NCBI GenBank assembly: GCA_951217055.1 | Contig: OX578284.1 | Location: forward strand, 20,842,187 to 20,906,186 | DNA from: Gerris lacustris | Taxonomy: Eukaryota; Arthropoda; Insecta; Hemiptera; Gerridae | Length of the DNA stretch: 64,000 nucleotides | Direction of reading: 5' to 3' | Shown: positions 24,366 through 35,488 of the stretch, one piece after another | Numbering within the stretch: the stretch's first letter is position 1 | Layout: each line of letters opens with the position of its first letter | Notes under the pieces: model-generated | Seen by the model: only the letters and a program-made list of their open reading frames with translations | Told to the model about the DNA's origin: nothing | The model's database searches: none | Translations under genes and position numbers: made by a program

Positions 24366-25639
24366 TTCATGCGAATTGAAAAAATGTTTTGATAGAACAT
24401 GGTCTGATTGTTGGCATTACCTAATCATAATGTAGTCCGAAAGTTTCGTTCGATAGCTACTTGTTGTTCAATCATGCGTTTTTCATTATTATATTAATGC
24501 ATTTCTAAACTTCGATGCTTATTGATTTCTGATATTTATATTTATTTAAGTTACATATTATATTTATTTAGTAAATTCAAGTCCTATTGGAGGAGATTAT
24601 AGGATATTCGTTATAATGACATCCTAATTTGTATTATTTCATGTAATTTAATTGCAAAAGTTTTTATTTTTCCTTTATTTATCACTTTATTTTTCCCCCT
24701 CGTTTTGACCCCCCCCCCCCCCCCCCCCCTCTAGAACCGGTCATGGATTTTGTTTAACTTTTACTTATAATAAGCATAAGCCATTAGAAAAAAATATCAA
24801 TTTTTATCGCCAATCAGGTATCGTTTTCTTATTTATAGAGTAGTATTTCGACATTTTCTTATTTATAAGTACCATAAAATTAATTACAAGTAAATTAAAG
24901 CAAACTGTTTAAAATTCACTTATAATAAGCTAAACTTTTTTCTTTTTTTAATTTAATTTTTTGGAATTAGTCTCAAGTTGTTTTAGAGCAGGTCGAAGTT
25001 CAGCGGTTAAATATGATTAACTTTTAGAAATAGTTTGCTTTTTTCTCTATTTAAATGGTTTTGAAAAGAGAATTCATAATTATAAATAAACAAATTTTAA
25101 GATTTATTATTTATCAATTTTTACTTACATTTTATTATATTATTTTTGTGTCCTTACCTATTTTTCCTATTAAGTATACCTAGATATGAAACAAATTGTT
25201 AAACTTGATGTTTAATTTTTCTAACCGAAGCAACCTAATGTAAATCAAGTTCTTGAAGTCATATTACTTGAATCAAGAATGTATGTAACGCCTTTTTGTT
25301 CTAATGAGGTACTTGATAAATTCAAGACATTTGGAACATCCAGAAATAATTCCTAACAACTCAACAGGCAAGTTCCTTTACCAATATAACTGTAACAACT
25401 TGCCCCAATGCCTGTAACAACTTACCCCCCCCCCCCCCCACAGCGGGGAAGGTAGTTACAATTTAAGTTATCTCAGATTATGTCCCTGCGACAAGAGACG
25501 TGAATATTTAGAGCCGAAAAGAATAATTAGCAAAGAGTTGGTTTTAAAGAACTCATGTTAAATTACTTTCATAAAACTTATGGTATGGGCAAATAAAAAG
25601 TGTAGCAACCATCCCCGGTCTTCCCTACTCATCTGATTT
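24366..25639. other. Gene-free stretch upstream of the receptor
   Basis: AT-rich with a C20 run near 24710-24730 and a C14 run near 25427-25440. No gene seen. Confidence 0.45.
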
Positions 25640-25918
25640 TTAAGAAATTTGAATAGTTTGTCGAAAGTAGCCCACTGATAGCCAGGATTAATTTTAACCG
25701 CCAGCTACATTAAATATCGATAAATTGATACTTTTATTCGTGTATATTTTTATAAAAAGATAGAGCAATGAAATAAATTATACAATATTGGGTGGTAAAA
25801 AGGATTATATCAATAAACGAAGTGATAGAATGCGAGGAAGCTCTGTGCCTCAGTAATTGGCAGACTATTTTTAACCTCTTGAGCTGGCACGTTCTTGACT
25901 CGTGACTATTGTTATCCT
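25640..25918 (+). repeat. Dispersed repeat ending in an inverted terminus
   Basis: 25640-25870 matches 3840-4120 (TTGTCGAAAGTAGCCC, AATGCGAGGAAGCTC, TTGGCAGACTATTTT). Its right edge 25876-25918 (CACGTTCTTGACTCGTGACT) is the near-perfect reverse complement of 27262-27302. Confidence 0.7.
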
Positions 25919-27261
25919 TCATAAGTATATAACAAATTTATATTTTCTTTTTAGTATTTACTAAAAATACTTGACACAAAATAAACGAACTCTGGAGGAC
26001 CACAATTATTTACTATTATTTGTTAATATTACATTTATTGTGTAAAAGGCTCAACTTATTTTTGTATCTTGGCAGTTGGGGGTGACTGAAGCAGGTTGAA
26101 ACGTCGCGATTGTTGCTAGAAAAACTAGATATCGGTAGTTTGATAATTATAGTTTGTGGTACAACCTATTTTCTCACCCTCTTTTGTCTCGTCTAATAGA
26201 TTTTTTAATTTGTTTGTTATATTTGCCTTTAAGCCGTTTTACTTAACCTATATAGAATAACTACAACAAACAACTTTTTACAGAATATTTCTTTATCAAT
26301 AAATTGCCATATTCATTTAATAATCTAATTTTTGGGTCAGAAGTGTATTATGGCGGTCGTTGGGTTAAAATGAAACATTTGTTTAGGGACATAACATGCA
26401 TCATCATGCACGTAGGTCGTAGGTAAATCTAGTCAAGCAAGAATATCCCGATTTTCTTCTTTTATTCATATAATATATACATACTTAATTATTTCTAAAA
26501 AAGATTAAACTATCTAAAGCCATGTTATGTATTCGTTTAAAAAATGGTTTTTAAAAGAACAAAATGATTAATGAATATTTCAAGTAAATTCTTAAATTTA
26601 TGTTTTCACTGTAATCTTATTTAAAAACGAAGACTCAAAATAATTATTATTGCTTGCATTACATGGTTTTAAAGCAAGGATAACATAATTAGATTGTGAC
26701 TTTCTTCATTCTACTTAACTTGTTTTTAAATAACCACTCTTTATAATTGTTTTCTTTAATTTAATTTTAATTTTAAGTAGATTAAGATGTACTCTCCTAT
26801 ACTATTATCCTTTTCTATGTGTTAGTTTTCTTTAGCAAATTCCTGGTGAATTGTCTCTGATTTCCTAATTTGATCTTTAGACCTGCATAATTTTCCTCCA
26901 AATAGTTAAAATAATTTTCCTAATAATTTACCTTGCTATAGTTCTTCTATTGGTACTGAAAGTTAGAAGTTCTTAAACTCTACGAGAACCTAACAGTTTC
27001 ACAATTCTCCTAAAAGTACAATCAATAGAGCTCATATTCAATATATATTTAATATGAGGTAGAAAGCTGATGTTATATTTTATTTTTGTACATACAAGTA
27101 TGTGCATGTTCGTCGTATATAAACATACATGTGATTGTATTGAGAAGGAAATACAATGCAACATTTTCGATAAGTACACTTTTTTCGATTATTCTGTTTA
27201 AAGTAATTTTAGTAAATGCCTAAAAGAACATATGAAAATATATACTTGTTATCTACTTATA
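25919..27261. other. Interior between two 41-bp inverted repeats
   Basis: AT-rich, about 1.34 kb, no transposase or other coding frame recognised. Confidence 0.4.
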
Positions 27262-27302
27262 GGATAACAATAGTCACGAGTCAAGAACGTGTCTAGAGGT
27301 TC
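27262..27302 (-). repeat. Right partner of the 41-bp inverted repeat
   Basis: GGATAACAATAGTCACGAGT and onward matches the reverse complement of 25876-25918 with about one mismatch or gap. Confidence 0.8.
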
Positions 27303-27949
27303 AAAAGGTGAAAAAAACAACTTTGCGCGAGCTTTATATTGTATAGTTACATTTTATATTGATATAATTTTTATTTGATCTCCACTTCTACTTTCCACCT
27401 ATTATTGTTAAGTAACGTACGAGATTTGAACTGTTCACATTATATATCTATAGTAACCTTCCAATTTGACATCGGAGATAGGTAAACACATCACTTATTT
27501 GTATATAGAAAAAAGCTTTATCCTTTTTTCTTTCCAGAAGAGTAAAACAAATTATTGAGCTACCAAAAATATATCATCGATAACGGGGAAAACGACGGTA
27601 ATTTTATTTTGAAAAATCCAATGCATTCAAAGTCAAAAAAGGGAGAAAAGTGAGAGGAAAATGTAAAAGAAAATAATTCCAATTTTTGAAAAAGAGAAAC
27701 AAAAGTTTTTACTTTCACGTGCACTTACCTAGTGAAAGTTATAGGATGTGACAAATTATATAAGATTTACATTATAAAGACCAATGCTCAGTATAATGAT
27801 ATCATATCGTTCTTATCCAATATTTATCACTTCTTCAAACTTTCTTTTATATATGGTGATACTAAATTTTTATTTTAAATATCCTTATATTTAACATAAC
27901 TATTATTTAACATTTTTTCTATAAATAATATGGCGCAGCTGGGGTTGTT
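27303..27949. other. Intergenic, nothing supported
   Basis: AT-rich, no gene or structure recognised. Confidence 0.45.
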
Positions 27950-28607
27950 TCGATTTCTAGCCGGAAACTGGAAAACATTTATTTTTATTCAATATCCCGA
28001 AAATTATATTTTCAATAAAAAAAAGTAATTTATCCTAAAACTTATTGTGTAGTTTAATTAAATCTTAAGTTTTAATGATAACATGAAAGTATTAAAAGGG
28101 CAGCTATATTAAATAATATTTTTGTTATTATTACTTCATACTTTCGTGGTCTTCTGAACATATTATCATAAAAATAACTTCTCCTCGACGGGGAATCGTA
28201 CCCGGCCTCTCTTCGTCCGTGTTTAGAGCTATTTTCTCAGTAACTAGATTTTTCCCGGGAAAACGGCATATATCATTAGATTTGTTTTTAAATGGACTAC
28301 ATTTTAGATTTTTTTTTAATCAAAATCATCTTTGGAGCTAAAGTTAATTTCTCGATTTCGCCTCAAGGTATGCTTTTTCTGAACATGTATTTCCAAATTT
28401 CGTCAAAATCGGCTCAGTAGTTTAGGCTCGAGGCGTCTGCATGGACAGACGACGACAGACAGACCTTTTTAAAAACAACTTTTTGGACTCAGGGGACTTT
28501 AAAACGTGTAAATCCATCGAAATCACTTCGTATCGATTTTCGCGCCACCACAATACTTAGTACGAGAAAGATCACAATACTTTCTCTTTGCATGAGAAAG
28601 TAAAATA
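27950..28607 (+). repeat. SINE- or LINE-like dispersed repeat
   Basis: Near 28185-28215 the minus strand carries GGGTACGATTCCCC, a B-box-like T arm. Further right are AAAATCGGCTCAGTAGTTTA, a GACAGACGACGACAGACAGA run and TTTTTGGACTCAGGGGAC, and the end is a CATGAGAAAGTAAAATAAAA tail. This arrangement is typical of the 3' ends of arthropod SINE and RTE-type elements. The tail abuts the foldback element exactly. Clade assignment is from memory of such motifs and unverified. Confidence 0.5.
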
Positions 28608-28648
28608 AAAATCGGGTACGGGGTACCTCGGAACTTTTCCTCACTTCA

Positions 28649-28693
28649 AGCAAGTTAAGCAGCATTGGACGTGGTCAGTACTTGGATCACCGT
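28649..28693 (+). ncRNA. 5S rRNA-derived segment, left arm
   Basis: AAGTTAAGCAGCATTGGACG followed by TGGTCAGTACTTGGATCACCG. This corresponds to the middle of animal 5S rRNA (consensus AGTTAAGCAGC ... GGTTAGTACTTGGATGGGTGACC), the region of the A box, intermediate element and C box bound by TFIIIA. The GGGTG of the C box is replaced by a single C here. A T5 run at 28717-28721 could serve as Pol III terminator. It is a fragment, not a working 5S gene. Confidence 0.8.
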
Positions 28694-29551
28694 TCTGAAC
28701 TAACTGGTTATTATCATTTTTACAAAAAAACAAGCTTATTTTTAATACCTATATTTTATTTAATTATTTGAAGTTTGGCGGTATTTTGACAGATGTAAAC
28801 AAACTTTGACGTCATCAAAATTATCGCACTAATAAATAATTATATTGACTTATAACTTTTAAACTAATTAATAGAATTTCACCGGTTTTTTTTATATTTG
28901 TTCCTTAATTTTTTCCGGTTCCATCGATATGCTATAAGTCAAAAACCTATATGTAATTTCAGTATTAAACTTCAAAATGGCGGCCAAAATTAATCCAAGC
29001 CAAGGTATTTAACCTAGAGAGTTGAAACTTGGCAGAAAAATCAGTCCTAACCTGTAGTTGTGCCGTCCGGAAAATCAACTTTTTCCGCCATCTTGAACCC
29101 AGTTTGCTGAGTCAGCAAAAATTTAAAAAAATCGTAATAAATCGAAAATGGTCCTGATCGAGTTGAAATTTAGCTCGAATGTACCTCTCTGTATTACAAA
29201 CAACCCACTAAATTTCATTTTGATTTTTGCCGCCATTTTGAAATTATAAATTTTTGAATTTTTAAACTTTGACGGTTAATAATACTGAAACTATAAATAT
29301 GTTTTTGACATATAGCATATCGTTGGAACCGGAAAAAATTAAGGAACAAATATAAAAAAACCCGATGAAATTCCATTAATCAGTTTAAAAGTTATAAGCG
29401 AATATAATTATTTATTAGTGCAATAATTTTGATGACGTCAAAGTTTGTTTACATCTGTCAAAATACCGCCAAACTTCAAATAATTAAATAAAATATAGGT
29501 ATTAAAAATAAGGGTTTTTTTAAGAATGATAATAAATCAGTTAGTTCAGAA

Positions 29552-29593
29552 CGGTCACCCATCTAAGTACTGACCACGTCCAATGCTGCTTCC
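29552..29593 (-). ncRNA. 5S rRNA-derived segment, right arm
   Basis: On the minus strand: GAAGCAGCATTGGACGTGG, then TCAGTACTTAGATGGGTGACCG. Here the C-box region (ACTTAGATGGGTGACC) is complete, while the A box is shortened at its 5' side because other sequence replaces AAGTTA. It points inward, toward the left copy. Confidence 0.8.
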
Positions 29594-29673
29594 TTCTGCT
29601 GCAAAGCAGCAGGAGAGGCCACTTTAGTGGCATCTGAAGTGAGGAAAAGTTCCGAGGTACCCCGTACCCGATT

Positions 29674-30850
29674 TTTTTTTTTTTTTTTTTCATCCTCATT
29701 TTTAAATCTAAAAAATAGTCTGCCAATTATTGCTTCCTCACATCGATGTTGGGCTTCAATGATTTTTTGATTTAACAACACTTCCATTCATTCGAGTAAG
29801 ATCCCATTTACCTCTGTAGTATCAATGTTGACGGCTATGGTAAGGCGTGGGAAGGTTTTGAAGCTTCGGAAAATTTAAAACTTGGAAATATAAACGCAAA
29901 ATTTGGCATTCATGTTTTAGCTCCAAATTTGGGGCGCTATCCCAAAAATGCTAAAAAAAAATAAAAAAATATATTTTTCTCGAAAATAGTTTGAGGTTCA
30001 TTTAAATACGAATATAACGATATAAGCTGTTTTCCTAGGAACAATTTAGTTCCTGAGAAAATATCTTTAAACGCGGACGGAGAGAGACCGAGGTTCGGAG
30101 CTTCCATTCTCCGCCGAGGAAGATATTTTATGATAAATTGTTATTTTTTTATATAATGTTCAATATTAATTAAATGTACCTACGAAATCTCGAAAACTAT
30201 ATTAAATGGAAAACACTTGGCTAAGTAATTACGAGCTCGTTTATGAGAAAGTTTGAGTGAGTATTTCTTTTTTTTCCTTTTTTTTTACGAGAATAAAGTA
30301 TCAATTTATCAATATTTATAATGAGCAAATACGGTTGATGTTACTATGGGACTACCTGCGGATTACATTCGACGCACCATCCAAATTTCTTAAAAATTAT
30401 ATGAGTATTTTTAAAGATATAGGTGTAAATAAATGCATGTATAAGAGAAACCAATGGAGACAGTAGGTTGAAACTTTTATGAGATCCGCAATGGGCTAAT
30501 CGTGACTTGCCATCAAATTTTCTTAAAAATCTGACGACTAGTTTTTAAGAAGTGGTGGTTCCCAAAAATGTTGAACGATAGGCCGTTCCCTGAATTCTGA
30601 AACGGATTTCTGTCTAGGAATTTTTAAGTTCGGTCTCATAAAAAAATCGTTCAAAACGATCACAATGCTTCCGTTACGATCAGTAAGCTTGGAAGCAAAA
30701 TCCGTTCTAAGTTAAAAGAACTGGTCGTAAAGGAAAGTAAAAAGGATTGGTCTAATGGGTCGGGTATGGATTTATAAATCTGAGGAGAGATTCCTACAAA
30801 GTGATCGATTTACATTATTCAAATTATAAATTATGTTTAACTTGTTGCAG
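29674..30850. other. Intergenic, one repeat fragment
   Basis: Poly-T at 29672-29690. 30588-30696 is a minus-strand copy of the repeat at 3513 (AAACGGATTTCTGTCTAGGA). No other feature. Upstream of 30851 there may be an intron of the gene described next. Confidence 0.45.
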
Positions 30851-30934
30851 ATCGAGTACAAGGAGATGCCGACAATTTCGTGGATGGGTAAACTGTTCCT
30901 GTTCTTGAGTTGTTTGCTGAGCAACAGTTCCAAG
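30851..30934 (+). CDS. Candidate first coding exon with signal peptide
   Basis: An 84-base block with clear coding style in AT-rich surroundings. It follows a good acceptor (TTTAACTTGTTGCAG) and ends at a donor (CCAAG then GTATTT). ATG at 30866 begins MPTISWMGKLFLFLSCLLSN, followed by SSK; this reads as a secretory signal peptide: basic Lys, hydrophobic core LFLFLSCLL, polar end. The frame is also open upstream of the ATG (IEYKE), so it might instead be an internal exon with a membrane segment. The intron after it would be phase 0. A signal-peptide exon far from the rest of its gene is common for secreted and cell-surface proteins in insects with large introns. I could not find the next exon, so the product is unknown. 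Confidence 0.5.
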
Positions 30935-31312
30935 GTATTTATCCTCCTTCTATAATTTGCTTAAATCTAAAACCATTTTCAATATTTTGTCCTCTTTCTT
31001 AAGCGCTTAAAAGAGTTTAAATTTATAAATAAATGTAAGGTTAAATAATCTGAAGGGGATGAATTAATTTAAATTGAATGTTTATCGAACTAAATCTACG
31101 TTCCATAAATTAAAAGAAGAGATTTAATTCTAGTAGGTACTCAGCTAACATATTCTTTATAATAGAATCTATTAACTCGTCATCCAAACAGAAATATTAC
31201 TTAATCAACTTTTACCTTAAAGCATCTCTTAATTAAAACTTTTAGAGACGTAATTCGTTTTATATGCTTTCCTTTTCAAACATAAGAATGATATTTTTAA
31301 CTGTACATTTTT
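30935..31312. other. Probable intron start, nothing else seen
   Basis: AT-rich, follows the donor site at 30935. Confidence 0.4.
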
Positions 31313-31985
31313 GCTACAGTCTTAATTTGTACTGATATTTAAAATGATCTTAAAATAGGTTTAAGGTAACTTAGTTCTCAGTTGCCTTATAACCATTTCC
31401 TAACATTTAGGTGTCTTTCCTGCCTTTCCGCATAGTGTGTTTAGACCGGATTATTTAGAAAGTAAAACCATTTGGGACTCGGTAGAAATCATTGTATTGA
31501 CGGTTGATAATAGTAAAAACAAAAAAGTCCCCTTAACTTTTCTGCTATGTCTAAATTTGTACTAATAGGTTTAAGGTATCTTAGTCCTCAGTTGCCTTAT
31601 AACCTTTTGCTAACATTTAGGTGTCTTTCCTGCAAAATGTATGTTAGAAAGAATTATTTAGAAAGTAAAACCATTTGGTTTTCATAGAAATCATTATATT
31701 GACGGCTGATCAAAGTAAAAACAAAAAAATCCCCTTAACTTTTCTGCTACAGTCTTAAATTGTACTACTTTAAAGTAGAATTAATAGATCTTAAAATAGG
31801 TTTAAGGTATCTTAGTTCTCAGTTGCCTTATAACCTGTTCCTAATATTTAGGTGTCTCCTGCCTTTCTGCGTAGTGTGTTTAGACAAAATTATTTAGAAA
31901 GTAAGACCATTTGGGGCTCGTAGTCATCATTGTATTGACCGTAGACAAACGGAAAAACATTTAAAAATGCCCCATACCTTTTCTG
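31313..31985. repeat. Three tandem copies of a 200-240-bp unit
   Basis: Each copy contains AGGTTTAAGGTA, CAGTTGCCTTATAACC, CATTTAGGTGTC, AAGTAAAACCATTTGG and CATTGTATTGACGG in that order. Copies start near 31313, 31541 and 31743 and differ by indels. Confidence 0.9.
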
Positions 31986-32246
31986 AATTATCAATAAAGT
32001 TGAATACATTCTGGCTTTAGTTAGTTGTACCGTTAATTTATAGAACTTATGCATAGTGAAAAATAAAAATAAAAAAAAGCTGAATTGATCAGTTCATTGT
32101 CAACAACCTCCATAGTTAATTAATTACTGACCGTTTTCGACTAGTTAAGTTGGATATTATCAGTAAATTGATTATTGTGTTATAAGTTTACTAATTACTT
32201 ATTGGGTTATTAGTGCACTGATTATTGTGTTATCAGTACACTCATT

Positions 32247-32481
32247 GGTACTCTTTATACTGTTACTTCCCTATTTTTTTTTTTTTTTTAGAATATAATT
32301 ATTTATACCTTCCTTTTTCTAAGTAACTATTAAGACAAACTAATGTTTTGTCCATTGTACTTTGGAATATCACACTTCTAATTTTATAAGGGGAGTAACA
32401 CTCTAAAGAAGAACATTCCGTACACCTTCTTTAGATTGTTACTTTCTTATGATTTTTTTAGTAACAGTTTAAAGAAGTGCC
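32247..32481. mobile_element. Double-hairpin MITE, copy 1
   Basis: A motif close to CTTCTTTAGATTGTTACTCC occurs four times in alternating orientation, making two adjacent hairpins joined by a spacer with CCGTACACC. The same arrangement occurs at 56198-56402 and partly at 47333-47420. Confidence 0.75.
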
Positions 32482-33430
32482 CACTCATTATTGTGTTATC
32501 AGTAATCTAATCTAATTATTGTATTATCAGAATACTAATTATGACAAACCACGTTGTGTTTTTTTAGGTTTCTTCTTATTTTTGTGGTAGGTAAGCTATA
32601 TATTAATCGGTTTTCACCCAGTAATGAAAAATTAATTGGTAGTACTTAACCGAAGTAGCATCCGTTGGTCATGGGAGCCATATTATGCGGTTTATAGGGT
32701 TGATGGATACACTGGGCAAGAAATAGAAAGTCGGTGTATTTGTAAAATAATCTTATAAAATATATCTTCATTTTTTTCTTTTCTAAGTAACCAAACCATC
32801 TTACGCTTAAACTGCAGCTGTCTTCCACGACCTGCCAATTTAATTTCCACCTTGCCAATTTAAAAACTAGACTAATTTCTGACCACATTGATTTTAAGAT
32901 TACTGTCGGGTAGATAATATCCAAATATCATACCAAAACAAATAGTCATTAAAAATCGAATTAGTTTATTTTCAGTAATATTATTACTGCAATTATTAAA
33001 AAAATATCGTAAAAGGTAAAATAATAACAGAAATTAGAATAAATAATTCTATTTATTGTTAACATAAAGTAATACAATTTATTTATACATTATAAATTAA
33101 AAAAATAATAATTAAAAATATCATTTATCTTTGGTAGTTAACATGAACACACATCGAAACACTAGCTTACCGTTATGCTTTAGTTATAAACTTGTAATTG
33201 TATTAGGTTTTATTATTTAACTCAGTTAATGAACTAATTAATTCAACTCAGATAAGTAAAGAATTAATTCTATAAATGTCTGTAGAAGAATTATTAATTC
33301 TTCACTGGTACACATTACAAGTGATGAGGTAATAATTATTTTACTTGTCGGTCATTGTCTGTGTAATTCCGTGTCAATTCTAATGATTTAGTCTAGAAAG
33401 TCTTTACATTATTTAGTCGTGTCAACTGTT
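32482..33430. other. AT-rich stretch with a weak minus-strand frame
   Basis: 32646-32924 is open on the minus strand for 92 codons from an ATG. It has a mixed composition (KLARWKLNWQVVEDS, AQCIHQPYKPHNMAP) but contains no motif I recognise; it may be a decayed transposon piece. No gene claimed. Confidence 0.3.
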
Positions 33431-33545
33431 ATTGTTTGTAATTAGTTAGTCTTTGTTGTTTGTCATCGTTGTAATTATTTAGGCTTTGTTGTTTGTCTTC
33501 GTTGTAATTAGTTAGTCTTTGTTGTTTGTCTTCGTTGGAATTAGT
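33431..33545. repeat. 33-bp tandem repeat
   Basis: About 3.5 copies of a unit like GTAATTAGTTAGTCTTTG plus TTGTTTGTCTTCGTT. Confidence 0.85.
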
Positions 33546-34742
33546 TTGTCTTAGTTGCAGTAAAGTCATAGTGGTTTTAGATGTTAGTCAGTTTTTTTAG
33601 CTCTAGTTAGTTTGTATGTCATGTAGTAGTTTTGTAAAATCCTTTCAATAGTTTGTCTTTAGTCAAAGTTGTTTGTTTTAGTCAGTTATTAGTCATTGTC
33701 ATTATACATCATTCGTCAGTTTCCATTCATCAAAAAATATTACATTCATGTGTGTACTAGCTAATTACACATTAAACTACTCCTAAAATTTTTAAAAATC
33801 TAAAAATAATAAAAATGACTTTCTCATACACTTTAAAAAGTATATAAGATAGTACAAATACAAAAATTAAATGACCTATGTATAATCAAATAAATTAAAT
33901 AAATAAAAATAAAGTATATGAATACATAAGAACATACAAAAAAATAAATTAGCAGTCTTATATACAATGTTAATAGCCATCTAAAAAAACAGTCGAGTAA
34001 AAAGTCTAGGTTTACATAAATTCGTAATTGACTAAAATTAAGTCAGTCAGTCCGTCAGTTAATTAGTAAGTCATTAAACTTAATTAATATTAGTTAAAGA
34101 GGAACAGTTTTTTATTTATATTATATTTTAATATATTATTGATTTTTATGTATACAATAATATTAACTACCCTTATTTAAAAAAAACCTTGATTTTCATT
34201 TGGTATTTTATAGCCTCTGTTAATTTATTTGTAAAAGAGAAATTAATTAAGCTTTTGGTCATTTTAACATGATTAGTTTAGTTAATTATTAGTCAGTTGT
34301 ATTCTATTGTAATTAATTTAGTCATTTATTATAGTCAGTCAGTTCATGTATGAATTAATTAATTGGTCCCCTATTAATTAATCTAAATATATATATATGC
34401 ATATATAAATATGTACATAATATATACTTTCGATTCCCGTTATGTCTTTGATTAATTTGCGAAGACTAGTTTTTTGTAAGTCGGTCAGTCGACCCCCGAT
34501 ATAATTTATTTTTTTAAAAAAAATAAAATTATAAACCCTTTTTTTTCAATAAAGAAATAAATAAATTAAAAAAGAAAGTAATAATTTATGGAGTAACAAA
34601 TCGAAGTAACCGTTGATTCTTTTTTTTTCTTTCCATCTTCATCTATAGACATATTTACAATGAGGTTTCTCCTGAAACAGATAAATAACAATCTTTTAAT
34701 TATATAGTTTTTTAATATGCATTTTTAATAATTATTGAATAA
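33546..34742. other. AT-rich stretch, nothing coding
   Basis: Enriched in TTAGTCAGT-like words around 33560-33720 and 34020-34350, probably decayed short tandem repeats. No gene. Confidence 0.45.
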
Positions 34743-34852
<110 letters not shown>

Positions 34853-34932
34853 TTAGTCGACAGTAATAGGCGAGACATAAATTTGTGTGGTTAAGAATGA
34901 GCTTGATCTATAGACTATACTTGTAGATGGTT

Positions 34933-35120
34933 AAAGGTGAGATATTATTACCTATAGATGTTGATAGAAGTGTGATATAAACTGTATTATGTATTAAAGG
35001 TGAGATATTATCATCTATAAATGTTGATAGAAGTGTGATATAAACTATATTATGTATTAAAGGTGAGATATTATCATCTATGGATGTTGATAGAAGTGTG
35101 ATATAAACTATATTATGTAT
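34933..35120. repeat. 63-bp tandem repeat, three copies
   Basis: Unit contains AAAGGTGAGATATTATCATC and TTGATAGAAGTGTGATATAA. Confidence 0.9.
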
Positions 35121-35324
35121 ATTAACAAATTATCCTCTAGGTGAGACGAGGGATCTAAAGATATTGTTAGAAATTATTTCAATTATTCAAGGGAGTGTTC
35201 ACTCTATAATTATTATAAAAATTTTAAAAGTTATTCTTGAATTATTGAAGTGAAACTCCTATAGGCGCTGTAGTAAATTGGCTTGGATGTAACATGTAAC
35301 GAAATTGCATGAAACTAAGTTTGT

Positions 35325-35488
35325 GATTCGAGACTCGTCTAAGTGAAAGATTTTTTACTGGTAAATCAACAGCCGGCTTAAGTCGGCAGTTGATTTACCT
35401 GTAAAAAATCTTTCACTTGGACGAATCTCGATCCACCGACATCTGATTCAGCAGGCATAAGTACTAACCATTGCACCACGGAGGTAGA
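35325..35488 (-). repeat. SINE-like palindrome with tRNA-like head
   Basis: On the minus strand 35485-35421 reads CTCCGTGGTGCAATGGTTAG (A box), then GGTGGATCGAGATTC (B box), a tRNA-like head. It is followed by a long hairpin: arms of about 50 bases (GTGAAAGATTTTTTAC, GTAAATCAACTGCCG) meet at a short loop near 35378, spanning 35325-35433. The left arm repeats the element body in reverse but has no tRNA-like head. Confidence 0.65.

Larger units (their letters stand above)
28608..29673. mobile_element. Foldback element with 5S rRNA pieces in both arms
   Basis: About 1.07 kb. The outer ends are AAAATCGGGTACGGGGTACC and its reverse complement. Both arms run inward for 350-400 bases in the same order: CTCGGAACTTTTCCTCACTT, a 5S rRNA segment, a T-rich spacer, GAAGTTTGGCGGTATTTTGA, a TGACGTCA palindrome (28807-28814 and 29433-29440), TTTTTTCCGGTTCCA, then AATGGCGGC. 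The central loop (about 28990-29280) is related to the repeats at 12003 and 55441. The right arm has about 50 extra bases, including the hairpin CTGCTGCTTTGCAGCAG, before its 5S part; in the left arm the 5S segment is continuous with TTCAAGCAAGTTAAGCAGC. No transposase frame exists, so it is non-autonomous. The element starts exactly where the tail of the preceding repeat ends. Confidence 0.85.

Noticed and set aside
28649..28693. Functional 5S rRNA gene
   Set aside because: Only the middle of 5S is present, without the 5' and 3' ends that pair in the mature RNA, and it lies in element arms.
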